Shown: positions 25,028-31,890 of the stretch, one piece after another | Layout: each line of letters starts with the position of its first letter | How positions within the stretch are numbered: the stretch's first letter is position 1 | Source of the DNA: Microbacterium saperdae | GTDB taxonomy: Bacteria; Actinomycetota; Actinomycetes; Actinomycetales; Microbacteriaceae | Assembly (NCBI RefSeq): GCF_006716345.1 | Contig: NZ_VFOX01000001.1 | Coordinates: 1,736,001-1,800,000 of the forward strand | Direction: 5' to 3' | DNA length: 64,000 nucleotides | The notes under the pieces: generated by a model | What the model was told of the DNA's origin: nothing | The model's input: only the letters and a program-made list of their open reading frames with translations | Databases searched by the model: none | Program-made: the position numbers and the translations under genes

Positions 25028-25998
25028 GCGCGGGGCATCCTGGCGACGCGGGCAGACAGCCACGTGGCAGCGGTGTCGTCGATGTCGAGCGCGCCGGGCA
25101 GCTCTTCGGGCCCGTCTCCGAGCACGTCGAAGCGCGCGGGGAGGTGTCCTCCGGCCGCACGCCAGTCGCGGTCGAGAGCGGCCGCGGACGCTGCCGTATC
25201 GGTGCCCCCCGCACGGGCAGGATCGAAGGCGATGATCACGGCACCACGGCTCATCGGCGCGTCCGGATCGCTGACGCGTCCTCCTACCGCGACGCCGGCC
25301 AGCAGTTCGACGACCAATCCGGTCAGCGAGCCCACGAGTCCGGCGGGGAGCACGGCGGCGACCGCGGCAGGATCGACGGTCGGCTCGCCGGCGGCATCCA
25401 GCGCGACCCCTTCGGCGAGTTGCGCACCGGAGCGGCGGGCTTCGTGCACGGCGGCGAGGGTGAGCGACGACGTCGCGTAGTCGACGACCAGCGGAGCAGC
25501 ATCCGCGCGCGGAACGGCGATCGCGAGGGGATTCGTGCCGATCGCGGCGATCCGCGCGCCCCACGGGGCCACGGATGCGGGGGATTGCGCAGCGATGAAG
25601 GCGACAGCACCCCGTGACGCGAGCGACCGCGCGGCGACGCCGAGAATGCCGAGGGCGCCCGCCCCTCGGATCCCGATGAGAGCCACACCGTGCGCATCGA
25701 CACCGACTGCCGCGCGCCGGACTGCCGCTGCCAGCGCGACCACGCCGGGGACGGCCGTGGCGTCGACCGAGCCGATCGGGGCGCCGTCGGCGAGGTTTCT
25801 CGCCAGGGTGCCGCCGTCTTCGCGGAGTCGGTCGAGCTCCCGGACGAGCATCCGGATCCCGAACTCGCCGAGACCGAGCTGCTCGGCCTGGACGACCCAG
25901 AACGCCGCGAGCGCGACGTCCTCCGGAGCAGCTGCGGGCGCGGCGTCCTGCAGCGTCTGACGCAGATCGGCGAGGAGCTGCGCAGTGGTGACCCTCAT
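25024..25998 (-). CDS. Ldh/YiaK-family oxidoreductase-like protein lacking the usual active-site histidine
   Basis: 324 residues of the malate/L-lactate dehydrogenase (type 2) family, whose members use NAD(P)H on 2-keto acids or cyclic imino acids. Family signatures: the VVDYATSS segment (near 172), GVALDAAGEPTVDP (near 195) and GLVVELLAGV (near 232). In place of the conserved SHG motif that carries the catalytic histidine, this protein has E45-F46-G47 (GEFGIRML), so the hydride-transfer chemistry may be lost or changed. It lies 10 bp after the permease gene and overlaps the BAAT-like gene by ATGA. The sequence is also shorter and richer in Ala than typical members. Confidence 0.8.
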   Translation of the reverse strand: MRVTTAQLLADLRQTLQDAAPAAAPEDVALAAFWVVQAEQLGLGEFGIRMLVRELDRLREDGGTLARNLADGAPIGSVDATAVPGVVALAAAVRRAAVGVDAHGVALIGIRGAGALGILGVAARSLASRGAVAFIAAQSPASVAPWGARIAAIGTNPLAIAVPRADAAPLVVDYATSSLTLAAVHEARRSGAQLAEGVALDAAGEPTVDPAAVAAVLPAGLVGSLTGLVVELLAGVAVGGRVSDPDAPMSRGAVIIAFDPARAGGTDTAASAAALDRDWRAAGGHLPARFDVLGDGPEELPGALDIDDTAATWLSARVARMPRA

Positions 25999-26008
25999 GA
26001 TGCTCCGT

Positions 26009-26824
26009 TCAGTACTTCACCCAGGGCACGACACGACGCTCGAGGAGTGCCCACAGCCACGTGGCCGCGTAGCCGAGCACGGAGATCGTGACGATGCCGA
26101 CATACATCTTCGACACGGCGAAGGTGCCCCAGGAACTCCAGATCATGTAGCCGAGGCCGCTGTTCGCGCCGACGAACTCGGACGCCGCGATGATGACGAA
26201 CGCTCCACCGGTCGCCAGCTTGATGCCGGTGAAGATGGACGGCAACGCGTACGGGAAGGACACGGTCATCCATCGCTGCAGCCGGGTGGCGCCGTTCGCG
26301 TTGGCGACGTCGTTGAGAAGCGGTGGGGTCTGCATGACGCCACTGAGCGTGTTGAACAGCAGATAGAAGAACACGCCGATGGCGACGATGACGTACTTGC
26401 TGGTCTCGCCGAGTCCGAAGATCAACAGCAGCAGAGGGAAGATCGCCACCTTCGGCACGGGCAGCAGGCTGGAGAAGATCGGATCCAGCAGCAGGCGCAG
26501 CGTGCGGACCGATCCGAGCAGCACACCCAGGATGATCCCGGGAATCGCACCCATCACGAAGCCGATCGCGATGCGCGACAGCGTGATGCTGATGTTCTCG
26601 AGGAGCACGCCGGAGGCCAGCAGCTCGAAGAACGTCTCCACGATCGAGCTCGGAGCCGGGAAGAAGCGCGCATCGAGCACACCGGTCCGGCTGCAGATCT
26701 CCCACACCACCAGGATGAGGAGCGGCGTGTACGGCCCCAGGCGACGGACCCAGACCGAGCCGCGCTCGGCCTTGACCGCATCCTTGAGCTGTCGTTCGAT
26801 GGCGGGGTCGGCGATCGTGGTCAC
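26009..26824 (-). CDS. ABC transporter permease, SsuC/TauC/NrtB type
   Basis: About 271 residues, six predicted helices, with the BPD_transp_1 cytoplasmic loop (the EAA-like segment around NANGATRLQRWMTVSFPYALPSIF, its core at RWMTVSFPYALP near 190). Forms the channel of an importer for sulfonates, nitrate, taurine or related small organic anions. The start is GTG 26824, overlapping the ATPase stop by GTGA; upstream codons in frame do not match the family. Third gene of the operon. Confidence 0.9.
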   Translation of the reverse strand: MTTIADPAIERQLKDAVKAERGSVWVRRLGPYTPLLILVVWEICSRTGVLDARFFPAPSSIVETFFELLASGVLLENISITLSRIAIGFVMGAIPGIILGVLLGSVRTLRLLLDPIFSSLLPVPKVAIFPLLLLIFGLGETSKYVIVAIGVFFYLLFNTLSGVMQTPPLLNDVANANGATRLQRWMTVSFPYALPSIFTGIKLATGGAFVIIAASEFVGANSGLGYMIWSSWGTFAVSKMYVGIVTISVLGYAATWLWALLERRVVPWVKY

Positions 26825-27585
26825 GAGGCCACCTCCTGTTCCGTTCCGCGCTCCAGCAGTGTCCATAGACGCTCCGTGATCTCGCCGTAGCGCGGATCCC
26901 TGCGCAGCCCCGCGATGTCGCGCGGACGCCCGAACGGGACCGCGATGTCGTCGATGATGCGCCCGGGGCGATGTGACATCACGACCACGCGGTCGGCGAG
27001 CATGAGCGCTTCGTCGACGCTGTGGGTGATGAACATCACGGCCTTCGACGTGCGTTCCCAGATCTGCAGAAGCTCCTGCTGGAGGGCGACGCGCGTCTGC
27101 TCGTCGAGAGCACCGAACGGCTCGTCCATGAGCAGGAGATCACCGTCGTCCGCGAGAGCACGCGCCACCGAGGTGCGCTGGCGCATGCCGCCGGAGATCT
27201 GGGCGGGGAAGTAGCCGCCGAACTCCGACAGGCCGACGAGCTCGAGGAGCTGCTCCACGCGCTCGTTCCGTTGCGCACGCGACAGGCCGCGCAGCTTGAG
27301 CGGGTAGCCGATGTTCTGCGCCACCGTCAGCCAGGGGAAAACTCCGTGCTCCTGGAACACGACAGAGGGACGGCTCGAGGTCTCGATCGTTCCGAGGCTC
27401 GGTTTCTCGAGTCCGGCGGCGATGCGGAGTAGCGTGCTCTTTCCGCAGCCGGAGGGGCCGAGGACGCAGACGAACTCGTTGTCGGCGATCTCCAGATCGA
27501 TGTCCTCGAGTGCCACCAGGAGCTCATCCTTGCGATCCGCGTTCGGATACGCCTTCCAGAGCCCCCGGACGCTGAGGCCGCTCAT
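26821..27585 (-). CDS. ABC transporter ATP-binding protein, SsuB/TauB type
   Basis: 254 residues. Walker A GPSGCGKST (43-51), Q-loop FQEHGVFPWLTV, signature ISGGMRQR, Walker B LLLMDEPFGALD and H-loop FITHSVDEAL are all intact. Energises the adjacent permease. The ATG at 27585 overlaps the binding-protein stop (ATGA), and its own stop overlaps the permease start (GTGA), so all three importer genes are translationally coupled. Confidence 0.94.
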   Translation of the reverse strand: MSGLSVRGLWKAYPNADRKDELLVALEDIDLEIADNEFVCVLGPSGCGKSTLLRIAAGLEKPSLGTIETSSRPSVVFQEHGVFPWLTVAQNIGYPLKLRGLSRAQRNERVEQLLELVGLSEFGGYFPAQISGGMRQRTSVARALADDGDLLLMDEPFGALDEQTRVALQQELLQIWERTSKAVMFITHSVDEALMLADRVVVMSHRPGRIIDDIAVPFGRPRDIAGLRRDPRYGEITERLWTLLERGTEQEVAS

Positions 27586-28640
27586 TTCCCGGCGGGTGCC
27601 AGGTCGCCGCTCTCGACCAGAGCGATCGCGTCGCTCAGGATGTCGTCGCGGTAGATGTCCTGGATGCCGGAGTCGCCGTCGAACTCGAGGGCGTCGCGGT
27701 CGCGGAAGAACTGCTCCTGACGGGCGACGTCCATCCAGTCGATCGCGCCGCTCGGGTCCTGCGTGGTGAGTGCGATCGAGGTCAGGGTCTCGACAGGGAG
27801 ATCGGTGTACTCCGCGATGATCTCCTGCGTGGCGGGATCCTGCCATCCGCCGTCCTCGAGCTCCTTCACGGCCTTGAGGTAGGCCGCGGTGAAGGCGGTC
27901 ACGGCGGCCGGGTGCTTGTCGACGTACTCGGTGTTGAACACCATCGCGCCGAGCTCGACGCCGGCCTGGTAGTCGATGTCGAGCAGTTCGTGGCCGATGC
28001 CCTGCGCGATGACGGCGGAGGAGATGGGCTCGATGGACCAGCTGGCCTCGACGGAGCCGTTCGCGAGCGCGGCAGGGATGTCGCCGGGGCTGAGGTTCAC
28101 CAGCTCGACGTCCTCGACGGAGAGCCCGACGGACTCCAGTGCCAGGGCGACGGAGTAGATGCCGAAGCCGCCGTCGCCGGGGATGCCGATCTTCTTGCCC
28201 TTGAGGTCGGCGGCGTCGGTGATACCCGAGGCGTCGGAGGCGAGAAGGGGGGACGGGTTCGGTCCGGACTCCGGGATGCGCGAGACGCTCGCGATGACGG
28301 AGATCGATGCGCCCGACTTGGTGGCGTTGAACAGACCGGCGCCCCAGGTCGCGCCGCCGGCGGTGATGTTGCCCGTGCTCACCTGCTGGTACGTCTCGCC
28401 CGAGCTGCCGCCCTTGGCGACGAGCTCCACGTCGACGCCGGCATCTTCGAAGTAGCCCTTCTCCTCGGCGAGGAAGAACGGGGCGTAGTCCGCGTAGGGG
28501 GAGTAGAGGAAGGTGATGGGCGGAGCGTCTTCGGCCGTGTCGGTCGCTTCACCGGCGCCGGTGGAGGTGCAGGCGGAGACCAGCAGCGTGCTGGCGAGGA
28601 GGAGGGATGCGCCCGCGAGGGCACGGCGGCGAGAGGACAT
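27582..28640 (-). CDS. ABC transporter substrate-binding lipoprotein, SsuA/NMT1 type
   Basis: 352 residues. A lipoprotein signal peptide (SSRRRALAGASLLLASTLL) ends in the lipobox LVSAC (cysteine near 25), so the protein is tethered outside the membrane. The rest is a periplasmic-binding-protein-like II fold of the SsuA/ThiY/NMT1 class (TFLYSPYADYAPFFLAEEKGYFEDAGV, of which DYAPFFLAEEKGYF is diagnostic; GKKIGIPGDGGFG). It captures the substrate for the coupled permease and ATPase. ATG 28640 follows an AGGAG site. First gene of a six-gene operon. Confidence 0.93.
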   Translation of the reverse strand: MSSRRRALAGASLLLASTLLVSACTSTGAGEATDTAEDAPPITFLYSPYADYAPFFLAEEKGYFEDAGVDVELVAKGGSSGETYQQVSTGNITAGGATWGAGLFNATKSGASISVIASVSRIPESGPNPSPLLASDASGITDAADLKGKKIGIPGDGGFGIYSVALALESVGLSVEDVELVNLSPGDIPAALANGSVEASWSIEPISSAVIAQGIGHELLDIDYQAGVELGAMVFNTEYVDKHPAAVTAFTAAYLKAVKELEDGGWQDPATQEIIAEYTDLPVETLTSIALTTQDPSGAIDWMDVARQEQFFRDRDALEFDGDSGIQDIYRDDILSDAIALVESGDLAPAGK

Positions 28641-28690
28641 GTCTTGCTCCTGAGGTCGGGTGTCGTGCGCGGGTAAGCACGGGTACCTCG

Positions 28691-28710
28691 AACCTATCGA
28701 TCCGCCGATA
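28691..28710 (-). promoter_or_regulatory. Promoter/operator of the importer operon
   Basis: The minus-strand -10 TAGGTT (28691-28696) would start a leader of about 44 nt before the binding-protein ATG. The inverted repeat TATCG-n6-CGATA (28695-28710) overlaps the -10 upstream edge and is a candidate repressor site. No regulator gene is adjacent. Confidence 0.4.
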
Positions 28711-28727
28711 TTTTGGGATACCACGGC

Positions 28728-28750
28728 GTCACACTGTGACATGACTGTGA
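28728..28750. repeat. Palindrome and direct repeats in the divergent region
   Basis: GTCACA-C-TGTGAC is a perfect 13-bp palindrome (28728-28740). ACTGTGA occurs twice (28733-28739 and 28744-28750), 11 bp apart, about one helical turn. It lies between the importer operon promoter and the SPW gene, so it may be a binding site for either. The segment GTCACACTGT also occurs at 6372-6381. Confidence 0.4.
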
Positions 28751-28866
28751 GGAGAGGGGGCTTCCGGTTCTCGATGAGCGCGCTCCCGCGCGTCCCGGCA
28801 ATCCGTTTCGCGGCGGGCGCCGAACCATCGTTGAGCCGCAACCGCGGCGAAGCACAAGGAGGAATC

Positions 28867-29253
28867 ATGCGTTTCATCCCCACCAAGGTCCACGGTGCAC
28901 TCGACTACATCGTGGGTATCGCGCTCATCGCCGCACCGTGGCTTTTCGGCTTCGCCGGCATGGGCGGTCCCGCCGTCGTGATCCCGATCGTCCTGGGCGT
29001 CGGCCTCATCGTCTACAGCCTCTTCACGAAGTACGAATGGGGCCCCTTCGGGTTCATCCCGATGCCCGTCCACCTCGTGTTCGACATCGTCGCGAGCCTC
29101 TTCCTGGCGCTGTCGCCGTGGATCTTCGGCTTCTCCGGTGAGGCCCTGAACGTCTGGTTGCCCCACGTCGTCGTCGGCGCCGCCGTGATCGTCGTCGTGA
29201 TCTTCTCGCAGCCGCAGCCGGCGCCGTCGCGTCACAAGGTCGCCACCGCGTGA
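28867..29253 (+). CDS. SPW repeat membrane protein
   Basis: 128 residues, four membrane helices in two similar halves. Each half has the SPW-like motif: AAPWLFGFAG (about 18-27) and LSPWIFGFSG (about 80-89). Such proteins are common, small and uncharacterised in bacteria; a role in membrane stress is suspected only. A perfect AGGAGG ribosome site 4 bases before the ATG makes the start certain. Followed by a 12-bp-stem terminator. Confidence 0.88.
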   Translation: MRFIPTKVHGALDYIVGIALIAAPWLFGFAGMGGPAVVIPIVLGVGLIVYSLFTKYEWGPFGFIPMPVHLVFDIVASLFLALSPWIFGFSGEALNVWLPHVVVGAAVIVVVIFSQPQPAPSRHKVATA

Positions 29254-29312
29254 TCTGCACCCCGGGAGCTCACGCTGTCTCGTGAGCTGCCTCTGATCCT
29301 GTGATGACATGA

Positions 29313-29349
29313 GTCGGGCCGCTGTTCTCCTCGAGAGCAGCGGCCCGAC
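29313..29349. terminator. Terminator hairpin after the SPW gene
   Basis: Perfect 12-bp stem GTCGGGCCGCTG/CAGCGGCCCGAC with a 13-nt loop. It lies between two convergent genes and can serve both strands. No U-tract. Confidence 0.7.
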
Positions 29350-29369
29350 GCTGTCGTATCCGGCACCCG

Positions 29370-29801
29370 TCACTCGGTGTGCTGCAGCGCCTGGCTGAGC
29401 CAACGTGCGTAGAGATGCCACGGCTCTCCCGCGGCGCGGACGGTGGCGATGTGCTCTTGCAAGGGGGAGGTCAAGGTGAACCATTCGCCGCCTTCCCTCA
29501 GGGCCGAGAACTCGACGTGTCGACGCTGCTCGACCGTCCTGTCCCCGCGTTCGAATCCGAGCAGTTCGTCATGGCGGATGCGGGCGAGACGTTGACGAGG
29601 CCTCCGGCTCGTGCCGATCTTCACCCGTCGATCGAAGCGCAGGTAGTACACGACGTCGATGCGGGGGAGCGGGAGGTCTGCGTCGGGTACGTCGCCGTAG
29701 CGCCATCCGCAGACCGCGCACACCCACGCTCGATCGATCAGCGCGCCGGTCGCGCCGCCGCACAGCAGGCAGGGGCCGGGGAGAGCATCGATCGCATCCA
29801 C
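29370..29801 (-). CDS. GIY-YIG/T5orf172-type protein with N-terminal zinc ribbon
   Basis: 143 residues. An N-terminal zinc ribbon (C11-x2-C14 ... C28-x2-C31: CLLCGG and CAVCGW) precedes a GIY-YIG-like domain of the T5orf172/MUG113 type (VVYYLRFDRRVKIGTSRRPRQRL in part: VYYLRF and VKIGTS near 52-64; final GEWF near 107). Such domains cut or bind DNA or RNA; the two ribbon knuckles suggest nucleic-acid recognition. No partner gene is visible: tRNA genes lie on one side, a convergent SPW gene on the other. Confidence 0.75.
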   Translation of the reverse strand: MDAIDALPGPCLLCGGATGALIDRAWVCAVCGWRYGDVPDADLPLPRIDVVYYLRFDRRVKIGTSRRPRQRLARIRHDELLGFERGDRTVEQRRHVEFSALREGGEWFTLTSPLQEHIATVRAAGEPWHLYARWLSQALQHTE

Positions 29802-29875
29802 GGCGCGAACCTACGGGTCACCACCGACATCGTGGGACGAGAGAAGCCCCCGACGAATCGAGGGCTTCTGATCTG

Positions 29876-29948
29876 TGGGCGATACCGGACTCGAACCGAT
29901 GACCTCTTCCGTGTGAAGGAAGCGCGCTACCAACTGCGCCAATCGCCC
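29876..29948 (-). tRNA. tRNA-Val (anticodon CAC)
   Basis: 73 nt on the minus strand, all four arms pair: acceptor GGGCGAT/ATCGCCC, anticodon stem CTTCC/GGAAG around CAC, T arm with GGTTCGAGTCC. CCA is not encoded (3' A discriminator). Reads GTG codons. Confidence 0.93.
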
Positions 29949-30100
29949 ATGAGCTGTGAGGCTCGACAACCGATACTACCCGACCCGAAGTCGGCCCGAT
30001 GACCATCCGGCGAGACACGCGCGAGATTCGCTTCGGGTTTGGACACCGGGGAATCATCGGCTAATGTTTCATGAGTGCCCGGGACAACCGGGAACGAAAT

Positions 30101-30173
30101 GCGGATGTAGCGCAGTTGGTAGCGCACAACCTTGCCAAGGTTGGGGTCGCGAGTTCGAGTCTCGTCATCCGCT
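30101..30173 (+). tRNA. tRNA-Gly (anticodon GCC)
   Basis: 73 nt; acceptor GCGGATG/CATCCGC, anticodon stem CAACC/GGTTG around TTGCCAA, T loop GAGTTCGAGTCTC. Reads GGC/GGT. CCA not encoded. Confidence 0.94.
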
Positions 30174-30227
30174 CGAGTGTAGAGGGTCTTCTTCGGAAGG
30201 CTCTTTACGCGTGGGGTCAATCCACAC

Positions 30228-30298
30228 GGTGGCGTGGCCGAGCGGCTAGGCACCGGCCTGCAAAGCCGTTTACACGGGTTCGAATCCCGTCGCCACCT
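30228..30298 (+). tRNA. tRNA-Cys (anticodon GCA)
   Basis: 71 nt; acceptor GGTGGCG/CGCCACC, anticodon loop CTGCAAA between CGGC and GCCG, T arm CGGGTTCGAATCCCG. CCA not encoded. Confidence 0.94.
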
Positions 30299-30325
30299 CG
30301 TCACACAACTGAATAGCCTTTTTAG

Positions 30326-30397
30326 GCGCGATTGGCGCAGCGGTAGCGCGCTTCCCTGACACGGAAGAGGTCACTGGTTCGATCCCAGTATCGCGCA
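30326..30397 (+). tRNA. tRNA-Val (anticodon GAC)
   Basis: 72 nt; acceptor GCGCGAT/ATCGCGC, anticodon stem CTTCC/GGAAG around CTGACAC, T arm CTGGTTCGATCCCAG. Its body closely resembles the tRNA-Val(CAC) on the opposite strand 380 bp away. Reads GTC/GTT. Confidence 0.94.
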
Positions 30398-30402
30398 CAG
30401 AC

Positions 30403-30429
30403 AAACCCCCGGTTCTCCGGGGGTTTTTT
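30403..30429 (+). terminator. Rho-independent terminator after the tRNA genes
   Basis: The stem ACCCCCGG/CCGGGGGT with a TTCT loop is followed directly by a run of six or more T. This is the only textbook U-tract terminator in the window and ends the Gly-Cys-Val tRNA transcript. Confidence 0.9.
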
Positions 30430-30540
30430 CGTGTCCTGGCTGATCATCGCGGCTGGTGACATGTCGCGTTCGAACGGCCGGCGGCTCGGCACGTGGATGG
30501 CATATCGCCTCCGTCCCTCCTCGGCGCCGGTTCCTTGAAG

Positions 30541-30948
30541 TCAGACGTTACGTCGCTGTCGCGCGAACACGAGGTCGCCCGCTGTCGCGAGGCCCGCACC
30601 CAGCGCGTACGCGATCAGGTCGAGTGGGTCGAAACCGGCGCCGAGGACCAACCGCGCCGGCCAGAAGGAGTCGGCCCACAGGGCGGGAAGCCCGGTCAGC
30701 TGGAAGAGCTCGACACACGTGCACAACGCCAGGGCGCATGCTCCGATGACGAGCGCTCCCGACCGCGGGAGCAGGAAAGCCAAGACGAGGTAGACCATGA
30801 CGGCGTAAAGGGCATCACCGAGCAGGCCGGCGACGGGACCGCTCCCTACGAGGTGCGTGGTCCGGCCGGCGGCGATGACCGCGGCCGCGGCGCCGACAAG
30901 CCACACGCGACGGGCACGAACACTCCCGCGCGTTGTTGTCTCCTGCAT
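30541..30948 (-). CDS. DUF2809 family membrane protein
   Basis: 135 residues with four membrane helices. The C-terminal part carries the family motif VELFQLTGLPAL and VLGAGFDPLDLIAYALG (FDPLDLIAY near 106). Function unknown; the fold resembles VanZ-like proteins. Stands alone between the tRNA terminator and a small DUF7882 gene. Confidence 0.85.
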   Translation of the reverse strand: MQETTTRGSVRARRVWLVGAAAAVIAAGRTTHLVGSGPVAGLLGDALYAVMVYLVLAFLLPRSGALVIGACALALCTCVELFQLTGLPALWADSFWPARLVLGAGFDPLDLIAYALGAGLATAGDLVFARQRRNV

Positions 30949-30994
30949 CCGCTCAGCCTAATCACGAAACCCGCGGAGCTTCTGTGTGCTCCTG

Positions 30995-31291
30995 CTATGC
31001 CATCTGATCGATCAACAGCTCGCCGTGGGCGTTCAAGCTCTCCATCATGCGAGCGATCCGCGCGGCATCGATCCGGGCGACCTTCGGCTCATCGAACGCG
31101 AGGATGAGCGGAATGCTCGGGTGGACCCAGGCGGTGAGACGGCCGACGGGGTTCTTGTCGCTGGGAAGCCACGTCATCATGAAGCTCTCCTGCCGCCGCA
31201 GCTTGGTGGCGATCACGATCTTCAAGTGCGCCAGAGTCACATCATCGATCTCGATCGGCGGACGAGAGCTGTTGTACTCGAGTTTTCCCAT
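30995..31291 (-). CDS. DUF7882-type small protein (often mislabelled ATP-dependent DNA ligase), copy 1
   Basis: 98 residues. Starts MGKLEYNS and carries IEIDDVTLAHLKIVIATKLRRQESF (core AHLKIVIATKLRR near 23-35), then WVHPSIPLILAFDEP. Close paralogue of the next gene: the AHLKIVIATKLRR and WVHPSIPL blocks are identical. Actinobacterial databases often call such proteins DNA ligase, but no ligase active-site lysine motif or nucleotidyltransferase domain fits in 98 residues. ATG 31291 is chosen because a TAGTGT -10 (31299-31304) lies 7 bases upstream, giving a leaderless mRNA. Real function unknown. Confidence 0.78.
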   Translation of the reverse strand: MGKLEYNSSRPPIEIDDVTLAHLKIVIATKLRRQESFMMTWLPSDKNPVGRLTAWVHPSIPLILAFDEPKVARIDAARIARMMESLNAHGELLIDQMA

Positions 31292-31355
31292 GATGAGCAC
31301 ACTATGAGCGCACGCCAGGCGCGGACAGGGGCTTGACGGGAGCGCAGGCGCTTGC

Positions 31356-31694
31356 CTAGACGGAAACGGACTCCGCAGGCACGTCGAGTACCTCGTCGAC
31401 GAGGAGGATCCCTCCGGTGGAGTTCGCCGAGTGCATCAGCTCCTCGATCCACTTCACGTTGATCTCCGGGGGCTCCGGATCGTCGAAGGTGAAGCGCAGA
31501 GGAATCGACGGGTGCACCCAGATGGTCGAACGGCCGGGTGCATCCCCCTCAGGATGCTTCCACGAGAGCGTGAAGCTCTCGTTGCGACGCAGTTTGGTGG
31601 CGATGACGATCTTCAGGTGCGCGAGCGCGCGATCTTCGATGTGAATGGGCTCAGTGCCGACGCCGTAATTCAATGTGCCCATATGCGTAACCAT
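31356..31694 (-). CDS. DUF7882-type small protein, copy 2
   Basis: 112 residues. Shares the AHLKIVIATKLRR and WVHPSIPL blocks with copy 1 but has a longer C-terminal tail (GGILLVDEVLDVPAESVSV). ATG 31694 has a GGAGG ribosome site 5 bases away; four codons later a second ATG (31682) aligns with the start of copy 1 and has its own TATGGT -10 seven bases upstream, so two starts are possible. It is divergent from the manganese catalase gene, which suggests shared stress control. Function unknown. Confidence 0.76.
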   Translation of the reverse strand: MVTHMGTLNYGVGTEPIHIEDRALAHLKIVIATKLRRNESFTLSWKHPEGDAPGRSTIWVHPSIPLRFTFDDPEPPEINVKWIEELMHSANSTGGILLVDEVLDVPAESVSV

Positions 31695-31890
31695 AGTGTC
31701 CTCCGCGGTCCTCGGATGACCGTTCCGAGATCTGCAGGGAGACATGTGGTGGATGATCCCGCCGAATCTGCAACGGCCGTCGCGCGTCATAGTACGTCTG
31801 CGCAGCCCGCAGGTCGAGGGGCGTACGGATACCGGTGGACGAGAACAGCATGAGCGGACACTAGACACATACCGTCTGCGGAGGCACCTC

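Noticed and set aside
30995..31694. ATP-dependent DNA ligase label for the two small genes
   Set aside because: No KxDG-type active site and no room for a nucleotidyltransferase domain in about 100 residues.
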